NCBI RefSeq assembly: GCF_964355755.1
Contig: NC_092679.1
Coordinates: 22,196,432 to 22,260,431, forward strand
Direction of reading: 5' to 3'
Origin: Antedon mediterranea
Lineage: Eukaryota > Echinodermata > Crinoidea > Comatulida > Antedonidae
DNA length: 64,000 nucleotides
Position numbers and translations under genes: made by a program. Under the pieces are notes generated by a model. The model was not told where the DNA came from. It did not search any database and saw only the letters and a list, made by a program, of their open reading frames with translations. Below, piece by piece: positions 12,026-64,000 of this stretch (position 1 is its first letter; each line of letters opens with the position of its first letter).

Positions 12026-12410
12026 AGGGTGGAAAGGAAATTCGTCCAATGAGGAAGGGGAAAACATATTTTAGTCAAACCATGAAATGTGCTTGAATAT
12101 AAATGATAAAGAATAAAGTAGCAAACGTGACCATTAAATTATCAGGCCTATAATAAATATTATATAACGATTATTTTATAGTGACTATATGCATTAGACT
12201 ACGTGCGCGGATCGGATGAACAATTATAATTTATGATATAATTGTGTAGGCTCCTTTGTAACCATTTTAATACAAATTTGATAATAAAATTCATGTAACC
12301 ATGGACGCTGAATATTGTATAAAATTATAACGCTAAGAAATCGATTGATGAACCGGGAAGAGGGAACAAAAACGATAGCGCCCTCATAAAATAAAATAAT
12401 CACAAAAAAC

Positions 12411-15400
12411 ATGGCTGCCCCCACTGTTACAAGTACAGCTGAAGATTTCTTTGAAAATATGTCTCTTCAGTCGATACATGACCTAAATATTTCACCGTGT
12501 CGATTCTTAGAATTAGTGTACATGGAAATTGAACTATTTGATATGAATGGGAAACGATATAAAGGTTGGGTACACACGGTTGACCCCGTTTCAAAAAGGT
12601 AAGCTAGGCCTGGCATTTGCGCTGGTTGTGATGAGGTAGATCATCGCTCGCGGAGAAAATGCCGACGACGAGGTTTTCGTCGTTACACGTTTACTTTATG
12701 AAGTATTGAACAGTAATAATTTTACATTGAGTTAGGCCCATGCAGCATACATTACATACGTTTACATTGTGAAACTCTTGTTGTATGGGTGGCCCAGTTT
12801 TGCTAACTGCTGAGGAGAAGGAATTGATTCTGTGAAGTTGAAATACAGTTTGAGTGAGTAGGCTAGCCTAGCTAGGCCTAGGCCAAATTTTAATTAATAT
12901 GCAACATTCAACAAATACATCTCCACATATGCAATAATATGGCCAGTATCATAGGCAAATTCTGTAATACAGTGTCACATGCATCACATATGACGCCAGT
13001 ATTACGCTAAGGTTTGGGTTAGTTTATTGCATGTGATAAATGCGACACTGTCTGTATGACAGAATTTACCAGGATACTGCACAAACTATATATACAGTGA
13101 GAATCGGCTGCAATTAGACACACAGCAGACGTACTTGAGACTGCCTCAATTATACAAAGTCAATACAAAAACAACTACTAAAAATATAGTACGTCAGGCT
13201 ATACCCTGGTGTTAAAAACTAATTAGACATTGTTACATGTAGCTAATCTTAGTGATTAATTAGATGGCTAGTGCTGTGTCAGTGATATAGATATTGAAGT
13301 TTGATGACTCTCATGAGAGATCCGCTTATTGATTGGACACAGAAAAAACTCCATGAACCATGACCTCTAATCTATACATCGTTAACATGTAATTAAAACA
13401 ATTCTTTGTTGAAATATGATTTTATTCCCATAGTAGTTTAACATTGTATAGGATTTTGTGAGAATGGGAGAGTGGTGCTAAAAATACAGAAAAAAAACCT
13501 TTTAGCACCCTCCTATTCAGTGTGCAATACCTACTACTAAAGTGGACACTTTTCCATGGACTGAATTAAAGGCTTGTTTTAACACTTATGGCCATCTACT
13601 ATTCATGTGAACCTGTAACTTTGTTGGGGTCCTGAATGAATGTGTCCCATTAATTCAACTGTATTAGGTGGGGATGGGGGGGGGGGGGGATATTACTAAT
13701 TGATTATTTATTACTACTTATCAATATTGATATCAATTGATATCATACTGTATATCAGACGCAACAACAATCAGGTCTATTACAACATTTACATTCACCT
13801 GGGAATAGAACAGCCGACCTTATAATATATACAATGTATACAATGCATTTTGAACAAGTTTAAAATTAATAAAGTATAAAAAGCCCATGGAGGTATTTCC
13901 ATGATGAGCCGTATTAAATGGTAACACAATAGGCAACACCTATTCATAGGGGTATTATTTATTAAGGGGACCGTCCTTCAGGGCCCAAAAATTTGTGTCC
14001 TGTAGAGTGGTTCTACTGTAATTTTAATTTAGAGGTGTTCCTGCAAAGCTCTGTCTACACTATAGAACTTGTATGGTAGTGATATGAAATCATCCTGTCC
14101 ATATATGGGCACATTACATTTCTTTTTCACATAAAATTTGATAGTGTAGACAGAGCTTTATAGAATTGCGTGTATTCTGTAGTTTTGTACCCCACCCTTG
14201 TTATTAAAGAAGTTCTCCTTCCTTGGTTGAAACAAAAGGAAAAAATGATCACAAGCTAGGTTAATTCTCAGACATGCCCAAGTCGCCCCGCCCCGCCCCG
14301 CCTCCCCCCTTGGTTCCATGCTTGGCAACCCCTACCAGTATGGCATCACATCTTTCTATTGCAGAAATGTATATGAAAGACATCAATAATGACATAGCAT
14401 TCATATTAATAAGCCTTCATCATATTAATAATACTCTTATTATTATCAACAGCATAAAACCAAACACCATCAATCAACCTGTCATTTGTCCTCCTATATG
14501 TTCATCTTTTATTCTGCTTTTAATTAGTCTCTTAATTAAGATTGCGAACATCAACATGATAATGATGAATTAGAAATTACCAAACATGGATTCATAATAA
14601 TATTTAAAGCCTTTTCATGTAATATTTTCGAGATGTTATCAGAATTTCAATGTGGTTTGATGAATGTATGTGCCTGTGGTGGTGATTTGACGCTGAAATT
14701 GCCCTGGATATGAATGAGTACAATTGATTGTTAGCCACAAGCAAAGCTGAGCTGAATGTGTTAATGTTCAGAAGACATACTGAATGGCACCCGATTCTCT
14801 GTAGGCCTACTGTATCTCCACATACTGTATGGCATGTATCATAGACAAATTCTGTAATACAGTGTTACAGTATGTTAAGTTTATGGTTATGCTTATGACC
14901 TATGATACAGGCATCACATGTGATACACATACTGTACAAATTACAATACTGAGAATTGGCTATGTATTGTATGAAATTGTCTAGCTCAATTAAATTTGCT
15001 TAACATGCTGTGTGAGTATTTCTTGCTCAGCTAATCTTAATCTTATATTAAGAGTACAGTATTAGTGACTGTATTGTATTCCTCAGCTAAATTTAAATAA
15101 ATTTGCATAAATTATTATTTTTCTATGTGCATCATGTTCTTTTATTTTTCTCGACAGCATTGTCCTAGTCGAATTTGGAGAGGTACCGGCTGTTCAGGTG
15201 ATCATGGGACACGCCCTAAAAAACTTGCGCATTTTGAACGCTGATAAAACAATAAAAAAAAAATTTTTGGACAGTTTATTTCGAATAAATAACGCAAGTG
15301 GGTATACAAAGGATAATCTTATCAAAACAAAGAATGCGGTTCGACATTGGCTGGAGAAGAATCGTATTCCTGTTGGACTTACTGGCGAAAATGGAGAGAA

Positions 15401-15539
15401 TTTAACGGTTTCAAATGCGTTGTTTATTGTGGCGCCGTATCGACCGGAGGATTGTATAAGCACGAATGAAATAATTTTAGATAGAGTACAAGCCTTATTA
15501 AGGTCGAGGCCGTCTGCGGATGCAACAGTTGTTGCTTAG
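12411..15539 (+). CDS. GEMIN6: GEMIN6, SMN-complex Sm-like subunit (two exons)
   Basis: The coding exons are 12411-12598 and 15158-15539. The split AG/C codon restores Ser, and the frame closes at TAG 15537-15539, giving 189 residues against 167 in human. GEMIN6 pairs with GEMIN7 through an Sm-like fold in the SMN complex, which loads Sm rings on spliceosomal snRNAs. Recognition rests on KGWVHTVDPVS (human YKGWVLTTDPVS), then IVLVEF, IMGHALK, WLEKNRIP and the C-terminal APYRPEDCISTNEIILDRVQ, nearly identical to human GPENCSSSNEIILSRVQ. Residues about 30-100 form the Sm-like part and the rest the C-terminal domain. The ATG at 12411 has a good context (AACATGG) and gives an N-terminus about 20 residues longer than human; the internal ATG at 12459 cannot be excluded. 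The 2.56-kb intron carries repeats only. DHX57 is the convergent downstream neighbour. Confidence 0.95.
12940..13106. repeat. dispersed repeat copy (AGAATCGGCT family)
   Basis: Contains GCCAGTATCATAGGCAAATT and the CTGTAATACAGTGTCACAT core, a mirrored GCGACACTGTCTGTATGACA segment, and GAGAATCGGCTGC at the right end. Located in the GEMIN6 intron. Confidence 0.55.
13676..13689 (+). repeat. poly(G) run of 14
   Basis: G14 on the + strand in the GEMIN6 intron, preceded by GGTGGGGAT. Confidence 0.9.
14046..14159. mobile_element. MITE with AGCTCTGTCTACACTATC ends (intron of GEMIN6)
   Basis: The left end is AAGCTCTGTCTACACTAT and the right end GATAGTGTAGACAGAGCTTT, reverse complements. The interior contains ATGGTAGTGATATGA and TGGGCACATTACAT, shared with the other copies. 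Non-coding. Confidence 0.8.
14828..14963. repeat. dispersed repeat copy (AGAATCGGCT family)
   Basis: Shares GGCATGTATCATAGACAAAT, CTGTAATACAGTGTTACAG and a GAGAATTGGCTATG right end with 12940-13106. Located in the GEMIN6 intron. Confidence 0.5.
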
Positions 15540-15589
15540 TAACAACACAACTTAACAACAGCATGACAATTATTTATATGATAAACAGC

Positions 15590-15595
15590 AATAAA
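15590..15595 (+). promoter_or_regulatory. candidate polyadenylation signal of GEMIN6
   Basis: AATAAA 51 bp after the GEMIN6 stop codon, with no competing signal between. Confidence 0.6.
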
Positions 15596-16929
15596 CTTTA
15601 TTGCATTTGGATAATCAATAGAGATAGTAATCATACAGCACATTTACATATGCATTCCAATATTATAATTACTATAGTTTTGCAAATAAATGTATTATAC
15701 TTTTTGCATTTTTGTTTAAACAAACTTATTTAATTTAAGAGTGTCGTTTTGAATTAGGGGGCGGGCGAACTAGGCGTTTGCAAGAAGACATGTTTTTCTG
15801 GCATTACAGTACATGTTTATTTTCTCTTGGCAAAAACAGACCCTTATAATAACAATGTTAAACAAAATTTTAAAAAGATAAAGACAGGTCTAATTCACTT
15901 ATCAGGCCTATGTTATTGACCACTCCTAATCTGACCACTGGTACAGTACTGACCACGCCTAATATTACTGACCGAAAGTGATGACAATGATGCCTAATAT
16001 TGAGCCTGAACATGCCTAATATTACTGACCAGAAGTGATGATAATGATACCTACTACTGATCCTAGATTAAATGATGGGACTATATCCGACTGTCCGAGT
16101 ATGAGATTCTTATTATTTCACCATGGTATTCTTATTATTGCTATTATTATTTTGTATATTATTATTTTTTAATGATAATAATCCATTTATATTTGGTGTA
16201 TTTTATTGCCATCATCAATAATATCAGTTTTTATATGGTGTGAAGAAAAAAAAATCTATTTTTGGTTTGTTTGACTATAAATATAATGCGTTTATTGTGG
16301 AGTTATAAAACAGAAACAAATCAAAGCGTAACTCTAATACATAAATAATTCCCAAACTGTTACGCAACATTTAGTTCACCAACAATACATTCAAATTATG
16401 TGATGGTTTTATTGTATTGGATTCTGTGAACTTGCAATTATTCCGTTTCATCGTTTGGTTCTGGAATAATACTTATCAGCCGTTACGATTTCTAACGAGA
16501 CAGTTCGTCCCAAGGGCCTACAATAGTAGATGAAGTACCATAAAAACGGCTTAAATTTAATGTTCAGCTTCGCACGAAAGCCACTCAATAAACCATCATT
16601 CGTAATGACTCCCAATAATTATTGATTTTGTTTTACGATACTGAGACTTTAAAAACTGTAATTAGAAGAAAGTTAAATTGAATGGAATTCACGTATCAAG
16701 CGTTGATAACGATGATTTTACAATAAGGATGGATATAGAACAATCGACGCCTGCAGGTAATAATGCCCGCAACAATAGAATTCTGATAATTATTTAGCAA
16801 AATGGTTATCAATTGCTTTGTTGTTTTGTATGCACGATAACGTCCACAGTTTTCTATTTATATAGATATATGACCATACATTGACTATATTAATGTCTGT
16901 AAAACTGTATATGAACATTGGATATTTCA

Positions 16930-16980
16930 TTAATTTTAATTTATTTGTATAGCGCTTTCCACAGTGTGGCGAAAAATAAA
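16930..16980. repeat. TATAGCGC-type dispersed repeat fragment
   Basis: AATTTATTTGTATAGCGCTT followed by TCCACAGTGTGGCG resembles the start of the insertion at 19765-20005 (GATTTATATAGCGCCATTCC). Short remnant of a dispersed retroposon-like repeat. Confidence 0.4.
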
Positions 16981-17623
16981 CAACAATAAGTTATTTTAAA
17001 CCAAAAAAAATCTATTTTGGAACTTTGGCTAAACACAAATTACACAAAGTGCTATATCACAAAACAAATCGTAAGAAATAGAAAGGATATGTATAGCTCT
17101 TAAACAAAGATCATCTCATTATCAAATGTGTTTGGAGAGTAAATAGTAATTATACAGTGTTAACAAATTAAATTAAGAATATTCCAGGAAAGTTGCAAAT
17201 ATCAAAGTAGAAAAATATTAAATTCTATTCATGTTGTGATAACTAAAAAATTCTTACTAGCAAACAAAATAAAATTTGTTCAAACGATTATCTAATGAGT
17301 GTGTCAAAAATAAATTTATTTTTAGGCCTGAAATAAATATTCTGTCAATTGGAATGTATGCTAATAATAAACACAATACTAACAAATTCTTGTTTAAATA
17401 GAAACAAAAATATTATTAATGGAAAGTATCTGTTTATGTAATTACAGGCTGTTGTGAATTGTGAAAACAGTCTTTTTTAAAATATCCTTTTAAAAACCAA
17501 TTACAAGATTGAATTAAAACACCAACTAGTATTTTAATGACAACATTATTTTCCTGTGCAGTTACTGCAGTAACATTATATAATATAAGCACAGGAACAA
17601 TTCTGAACCACTCGGTGATATAC

Positions 17624-17945
17624 TGAAAATATATATTTGAAACGATGAGATGAGGAAAATGCGACAATGGGAAAGTCGTCCCAACAAAGATTCGAATATA
17701 TATATAAACATCACAGGCAAAGAATAAATTTTAAACCGCCCGGTGATATTCTGAAATTTAAAATTAATTGATTTGAAATGATAAAGATAAGGAAATCTGT
17801 GAGAATGAGAAAAAGTCTCCCCAATATACAAACAAGCCAGTTTTAAGTACTTCTCGGAGAAGACTTTTTCCACCACCAGAACAATAGTGGAATGTCTTGT
17901 ATATGTATGGTTTTCAGCACCCTTGCCTTTAAACCACTCACCTAC
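17624..17945 (-). mobile_element. two adjacent SINE body fragments plus a shared 3' module
   Basis: 17624-17690 and 17735-17830 each carry the body seen in the SINE at 37255-37432 (ACCGCCCGGTGATAT, GAGGAAATCTGTGAGAATGA-like, AAAAGTCGCCCCAA-like). The tRNA-like head is degraded. The following CTCGGAGAAGACTTTTTCC and CCACCAGAAC recur near 57340-57375, so a second repeat abuts. Confidence 0.5.
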
Positions 17946-19479
17946 TCGATTTAACATTCGATATTAAAACTTATCTAGATATGAATCTACACTATCACTG
18001 TTGATCAAACCATGGAGTAATACTCTATGATCAAACTTACATTTTATCTGTCAACAGATGGATAACTTCCATAATAAGATTAGTATAAACCAATCAATTT
18101 ATAAATTACAAATGAGATTTCATGCGAGTGACGTAAATCAGATCAGATATGTTTGTTATTTATTAATCATTGTTATAAAAGAGAGTGAAAATTCACTCTT
18201 GAAAACTCAACATGACAGAATCGTTCTTTCCTGATCCAAGTTGTTTTATTTATTCAAATACAATTTACTGTCCACTAAACTAAAAGCAAATTTTATGCAG
18301 AAAACCAAGTAGTTTTGATTTTAACTTTCTTTTACGATGTTAAAGTTTGGCGAGTTTCTAACCCCCTTTTTCAAAAAATTATAACGCCGCTGGTTTGTCA
18401 ACAGCTTGGTGTCAACAACATAACAATCTCATGAATTTACTAGAATGTGTCATTAGTCCTCAGTCGATTATGGATTATGCCCTCTACAGACCCACGATGC
18501 AGCGCCTACCACGATCATCACACTGGGAGAGGATAATTCCCTCCTCTTTCTGAATAAAGTATCAAGTTCTTTATCATGTACATTTTATTGACGTAGGACC
18601 AACAGCTTGAAATCTCATCAGAAGGATGAGGCAAAGAGAGTAAACCATCATACCTAAATACAAACGATATGGTACAGACAGGTCTCGAGTTCTTGCCATT
18701 GCATGCTCTAGGCCTACTATATTGGACAAAAAAAACTTTAACTTATATTCCCAGTTTCCTGGACTTCCAGCATTCTCACTCCTTTGGACAATCAAAGCAT
18801 ATTTGAAATTTCGAGAAACTCAACAGTTCTTTTCAGAAATACAGTATATATACCGCAAACTTTATATAAAATAAACTTGCTTACCTTAAATTGGACATGC
18901 ATCTGGAACAATCCTTGTCTTCTGTGGACATCAATTCTTATAAATACGATGGAAATGATCTAATTGTGAGTGCACTACATGCAATACTAAGTGACTAAAG
19001 TAACTTGTTTTCTTGAGTTCTTGACCCCTAAATCCAGAATGAAGACACAACAAGATTTGATAGTTACATGCCCCAAATAAACTTTATTTCTTAGAATATT
19101 ATAATCAATACATTGTAGAAAATATTATTTTAAATGGCGAATTCAAAATGGAAGACTACGATTGGATGAATTACCTGGTTCGGTGTCAAAATTTGACTAT
19201 GCGAATGTTTGTTTGACTTTTATACTGCAATTACTGCAGTAATTTTAATATTAAAGCAACATTTATTATTATAAGTATTATTTTGTTCAATTATATAGTT
19301 TAAGGTATATCTTTGGAATGTGCACCATAAAACATATTTTAGTATTTTTAGAAATATTTTATCATAACTTAGTTTGCACTGTATAATGTCATTTAACTAA
19401 ATTTAATTTAATTTGAAAATTAATAAAAAAGATTCAGATGGCTTGGTTAAGTAGTTTCATTTTGCTGACATCAATTTCA

Positions 19480-20110
19480 TCATCTTACATCAAGACTGTT
19501 CTCCAACATCAATAGCATCTGCTGACATCAAGACTGTTCTCCAACATCAATAGCATCCGCTGACATCAGGACTGTTCTCCAACATCAATAGCATCCGCTG
19601 ACATCAGCAGTACTGGACATCAGGACTGTTCTCTAACATCAATGGCATCCACTGACATCAAGACAGGTCTCTGATATCACAGACATCCACTGACATCAAG
19701 ACTGTTCTCTAACATCAATGGCATCCACTGACATCAAGACTGTTCTCTAACATCAATAGCATCAATCAATCGTTCGATTTATATAGCGCCATTCCAACAT
19801 TCATTGCTCATGGCGCTGTAAAAAAAAAATCAGAAAAGGCGAGTTTTGGGTAGTGACTTAAAGTGACTAAATAATAATGATGTGTGTTTAATGTTCAAGG
19901 GTAGGTGGTTCCAGAGCCTAGGTCCAGCAACACTGAAAGTCCGATCTCCCCAACTATGTTTGCTCCTTGGAATGTCCAGTAGCACCTGATGACTAGATCA
20001 AGACTGTTCTCTAAAAACATCAATAGCATCCGCTGACATCAAGACTGTTCTCTAACATCAATGGCATCTGCTGACATCAAGACTGTTTTGTAACATCAAG
20101 GGCATCTTGC
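19480..20110. repeat. about 38-bp minisatellite (CATCAAGACTGTTCTC family)
   Basis: Units with ACATCAAGACTGTTCTC, CAACATCAATAGCATC and CGCTG repeat through 19480-19765 and again 20010-20110. Units differ by small substitutions. The array lies 0.1-0.75 kb past the DHX57 stop codon, so it may be in that gene's 3' UTR. Confidence 0.75.
19765..20005. mobile_element. retroposon-like insertion inside the minisatellite
   Basis: About 240 bp unlike the array, beginning near ATCAATCGTTCGATTTATAT and continuing AGCGCCATTCCAACATTC with a poly(A) run. It separates two blocks of the same minisatellite, so it inserted after the array formed. The class is uncertain; no coding frame. Confidence 0.5.
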
Positions 20111-20226
20111 TGTCACCAAGACCTCAAGACAGTACTTCAAGTTGGTTCTCAAGCACCAAGGCCATTCTCACAGACAACATGACCATTCCAAGACATCATG
20201 CCATACTCTGACACCACGGAAACCGA

Positions 20227-61378
<41,152 letters not shown>

Positions 61379-61588
61379 TATTAATTACTATAAACAGGAT
61401 TTATGAACTAAAGTTGATTTTAAAGTTTTTCAGAAGTATTGGCAGAGTGTTATGTAATAATAGTATTGCATTTTGATGTTGCAATATCATAATCAAGCAA
61501 AATAAACGAGCGACCAAAGGTTACTTTACAATCTCATGGAGGCAGCCATATTTGGTTATTTTTTGCATGATGGGAAGATAAATACAGG
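61379..61588. promoter_or_regulatory. 210-bp bidirectional promoter region DHX57/PEX6
   Basis: The start codons of DHX57 (-) and PEX6 (+) are only 210 bp apart, so both promoters and 5' UTRs must share this stretch. GCAGCCATATTTGG at about 61543-61556 resembles a YY1-type site (GCCATNTT), common in TATA-less housekeeping promoters. There is no clear TATA box, and transcription starts are not visible from sequence. Confidence 0.7.
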
Positions 61589-63534
61589 ATGGCAGAGTTT
61601 CCGGTGAAGAAGCCGGGTGAAACCCTTGCTAGATTTTCACGTTTTAACTTTCCTATTGAAAGTAACCCACTTCATTTAGGTGTTGCAAAAAGTGCAGCAA
61701 TAAATATACTAGGAGAAAGACACGATAATTATATAATTCTTTCTTTAGTTTGGAAGAAAGAGTGTAGAACTTGTAGCCAGTGGCCTCGCCATGCCGATGG
61801 CCGAGAACAGTTCGTCTGTGTGCAGGTCCTGGACGATTCGATTGTCAACAAAGGCATATCCATTGCCCAGGTGTCAGAAACGTTTATAGGAATTGTTCTA
61901 TATTCTTCCGAATTCTTCCATCGGCATTATAATATCCTAGATTCAGAGCATGTGCATATAAGACCTGTCCAAGCTTTCCCTCTTACAAAAGTAGTTTTTG
62001 GTGCTAAAACTTTGCAATGCTATGAATGGGCGAAAAAGAGGTTATTTAGTACGGGTTTACTTGTGTCGGTCTGTCAACAAAAGGTTTTAGTTCGCTCCGG
62101 TGATGCATTTTTGGCTCCAATTATACCGGTTTTTAGTAACGATGATTCGTACAGACTTTCAAATTATTTTGACATCGTAACACTGCAATGCGAGCCTGTA
62201 CAACAAGGAATAATTTCGTTAAATACTTCCATAATAATTACACACATGAAAGATCATATAGAAGATCCAAAGGATGACTACTCTTGGCAACAGGATCCTT
62301 CCATAACCCTGGACTGGAACTCTGAAGATGTTAGCAGCATCCCACCTCTTATATCTGAATTTGCCAAACTCATTGATGATGTCCACATTGACGACAAACC
62401 AAAAGGCCCGACGTCTTCCCAAGTACACTTCCTCCGAACAAACCTCGTCCCAAAAGCATCAACGCACCGATTGATGTTGGCAGAAGCCGCTGAAGCATGT
62501 CAATCCACTATTTGCGAAGCTCTTTATAAAGTTGGTGCTACTGTGCAGACTCTTGCCAGACTGCAAACATTCAGTGGAAGCTGGATCAAGATGTCCAGAC
62601 CTCTCCAGCAAGAGAACCAGACAACATCAAAAGACAGCCAAATGTCTGACCAGATGGATGGAAGACAATCAAAGAGCCATCTTGCTCAGGTGTTAGCAAT
62701 TAATGGTTTTTCGACATTGGGAACTGGCAACCAAGAAAGGAATGAATGCTCCGACGACTACTTGATACCTGAAGACGATGTGTTGTACATATCGCCATTG
62801 TTGTGGTACAACTTGCAGCATCATCCATCATTACTAATACAATCTGATGCACTTCTTTCTGTGCAGGTAACAATCGAAAAAAAAATGCTTTTTTAATTAC
62901 ATTTTTTGGGAATAAATCTCAAAATTAAATAAAAAATCATAAAGCTAACAGCCAGTAAATTCCAGGAGGGGCCTTTAAAACCTCAATAGTTGCTGGCCCC
63001 GTTTTGGACAGTCAATTTTTCACATAAAATTTCCTAGATCATGTGACAACTCCTGGTTAATCTTAATCTACAGTACAATAAACACTCATGTTTTTCAGTG
63101 TCTAAAGCTCTGTCTACACTATCAAACTTTATGTGACAAAAAAATGTAATGTCACATTTTTTTTGGCAAACTAGTTTGATAATGTAGACAAAGCCTTACA
63201 TTAAAGACTATACCTCCCTACCAATTGTCCACAGGCTTAAAATTACTACATAATTCATGTCCTAATGTGATATTCAAATATCAGTAAAATGTGTTACATT
63301 AACATCAAACTACTAATGACTGAGTATAGAGTATTTAAAAATATTTGTCTCAAAGGTCGCACAATCACAAGACTTGGTTGCAAATAAGAGTCTGAATATC
63401 GGGAGCCGTAGCCTAGCCTGCAATACTAATCCACCATTCGCATCAGCTGCATACCTGGCGTTGGTAAAATCCCCAGGCTACCCAGCAGTATCAAACTTTG
63501 ACAATATACTTCGGAAACATTTTGACGAGCCCAG
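61589..63534 (+). CDS. PEX6: PEX6, peroxisomal AAA ATPase (first two exons, 3'-partial)
   Basis: Exons 61589-62866 (donor CAG/GTAACA) and 63356-63534 (acceptor AAAG, donor CCAG/GTAAAA) give 485 residues in frame. PEX6 forms a hexamer with PEX1 that extracts ubiquitinated PEX5 from the peroxisome membrane; faults cause Zellweger-spectrum disease in people. Both exons belong to the N-terminal non-catalytic part. Recognition rests on FASAAYLALVKSPGYPAVSN followed by FDNILRKHFDEPR (human FARELHIEIVSSPHYSTNG...YDGVLYRHFQIPR) and, upstream, SGSWIKMSRP...SHLAQVLAI (human GEWVWVAQA...HLARVQVLEP). The D1 and D2 ATPase cassettes should lie beyond the right edge. The ORF that runs on to 62896 past the donor is intronic read-through. 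The ATG at 61589 is the first plausible start after the shared promoter. Confidence 0.9.
63106..63198. mobile_element. short MITE copy in PEX6 intron 1
   Basis: AAAGCTCTGTCTACACTATC at the left, GATAATGTAGACAAAGCCTT at the right, only about 50 bp between: an internally deleted copy of the family. Confidence 0.75.
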
Positions 63535-64000
63535 GTAAAAAAATATATATATACAGGTATAATAAATATACTTAAATGAATGAATATGATATTTAAAAAA
63601 CCATATACTGTAATAAATATATTTTAAAAACTAGAAGCTGTAATAAATATGATATTTTTAAAACCATATACTGTAATAAATATTAATATATTTAAAAAAT
63701 GCAATTGTTTTGAGCATGAGAAAAAAAACGGACTATCTCAGGATTTGAACCATGGACCCTTAGATTGGAAAGCAATTGTATTAACCACTTAGCTATACTG
63801 TCACTATACTGTATGTACTAAGTGTTACTTCCAATCTATTTGACTTTTGGTGAATTTATTGTGTGGTTACAGTACTGAGAACATGTACAATGTTGCAGGG
63901 GTTTTGTTACTACATTAAAACCCCTCTTTACAACACCCTATTCAGGGACACCCCTTTTCTGGGGAGACCCCTATTAAGTGGACACTTCTTCTTTCTATAT
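63535..64000. other. PEX6 intron 2 (start)
   Basis: No exon is seen after the donor at 63535. It contains AT-rich short repeats (CTGTAATAAATAT modules, 63540-63690), a tRNA-like SINE head on the minus strand (63725-63800, CCATGGTTCAAATCCTGAG), and a 17-bp-phased repeat (63915-63985, CTATTCAGGGACACCCC). Confidence 0.55.

Larger units (their letters stand above)
8841..12410. other. intergenic region between divergent Death-NHL and GEMIN6 genes
   Basis: This holds the shared upstream region of two divergently transcribed genes. I see no coding exon; the open frames at 11677-12074 overlap simple G-rich sequence and have no recognisable protein. It contains an inverted-repeat element (about 9270-9472), poly(G) runs (10467-10483, 12003-12025) and a dispersed-repeat copy near 11337-11460. 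Confidence 0.55.
15596..20226. other. region between the convergent GEMIN6 and DHX57 3' ends
   Basis: No coding exon is supported; the open frames at 17434-17957 and 18574-18795 overlap repeat sequence or lack any recognisable protein. It contains SINE bodies (17624-17830), a TATAGCGC repeat fragment (about 16930) and a 38-bp minisatellite interrupted by an insertion (19480-20110). Part of the right side is presumably DHX57 3' UTR; TTTATT (AATAAA on the minus strand) at 19083-19088 is one candidate end. Confidence 0.5.

Noticed and set aside
17434-17957. Two overlapping minus-strand open frames as a gene
   Set aside because: They run through SINE-body sequence shared with 37255-37432, and no domain or conserved peptide is seen.
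62867-62896. Extension of the PEX6 first exon to the stop at 62896
   Set aside because: The last codons lie past a CAG/GTAACA donor; the next exon at 63356 continues in phase with a PEX6-like sequence.

Overview
The window is AT-rich, intron-rich animal nuclear DNA. It carries five protein-coding genes in alternating orientation, separated and interrupted by many small repeats. The proteins are close to their vertebrate counterparts, the introns are long, and SINE-like and MITE-like elements are dense. This suggests an invertebrate deuterostome (an echinoderm or hemichordate would fit), but that is inference; I cannot name a species.

Layout from left to right: (1) 308-1227 (+), the last exon of a THIK-type (KCNK12/13) two-pore potassium channel. 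(2) 5714-8840 (-), a three-exon gene for an unusual Death domain plus NHL beta-propeller protein. (3) 12411-15539 (+), two-exon GEMIN6, a subunit of the SMN complex. (4) 20227-61378 (-), the complete DHX57 RNA helicase in 23 coding exons, 1439 residues. Every exon junction was followed in frame between GT and AG sites. (5) 61589-63534 (+), the first two exons of PEX6, which runs off the right edge. GEMIN6 and DHX57 are convergent neighbours, as I recall them being in human 2p22.1. DHX57 and PEX6 are head to head with 210 bp between their start codons. The genes do not form one pathway: K+ leak conductance, a probable adaptor, snRNP assembly, RNA helicase and peroxisomal receptor recycling.

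The most striking non-genic structure lies in the 19.9-kb intron 17 of DHX57 (32879-52799). Positions 39335-52510 are nine head-to-tail copies of a 1.14-1.7 kb non-coding element. Read on the minus strand, each copy starts with TC in most cases and ends with a small hairpin followed by CTAG and a T. These are the hallmarks of a Helitron-type rolling-circle transposon in tandem array. Extra hairpin cassettes (arms GTTATCCGC / GCGGATAAC) sit at several unit junctions. A run of them lies at the right end, about 20 bp from the splice donor of exon 17.

Other repeats: a 23-bp minisatellite of 40 regular units plus diverged ones (28778-29870); two 17-bp minisatellites in opposite orientation that share one ancestral unit (32273-32424 and 37963-38160); a MITE family with AGCTCTGTCTACACTATC ends (at least eight copies); a second MITE family with TTCCCACTAG ends; tRNA-derived SINEs, one with a nearly intact cloverleaf head; and long poly(G) runs, all on the + strand.
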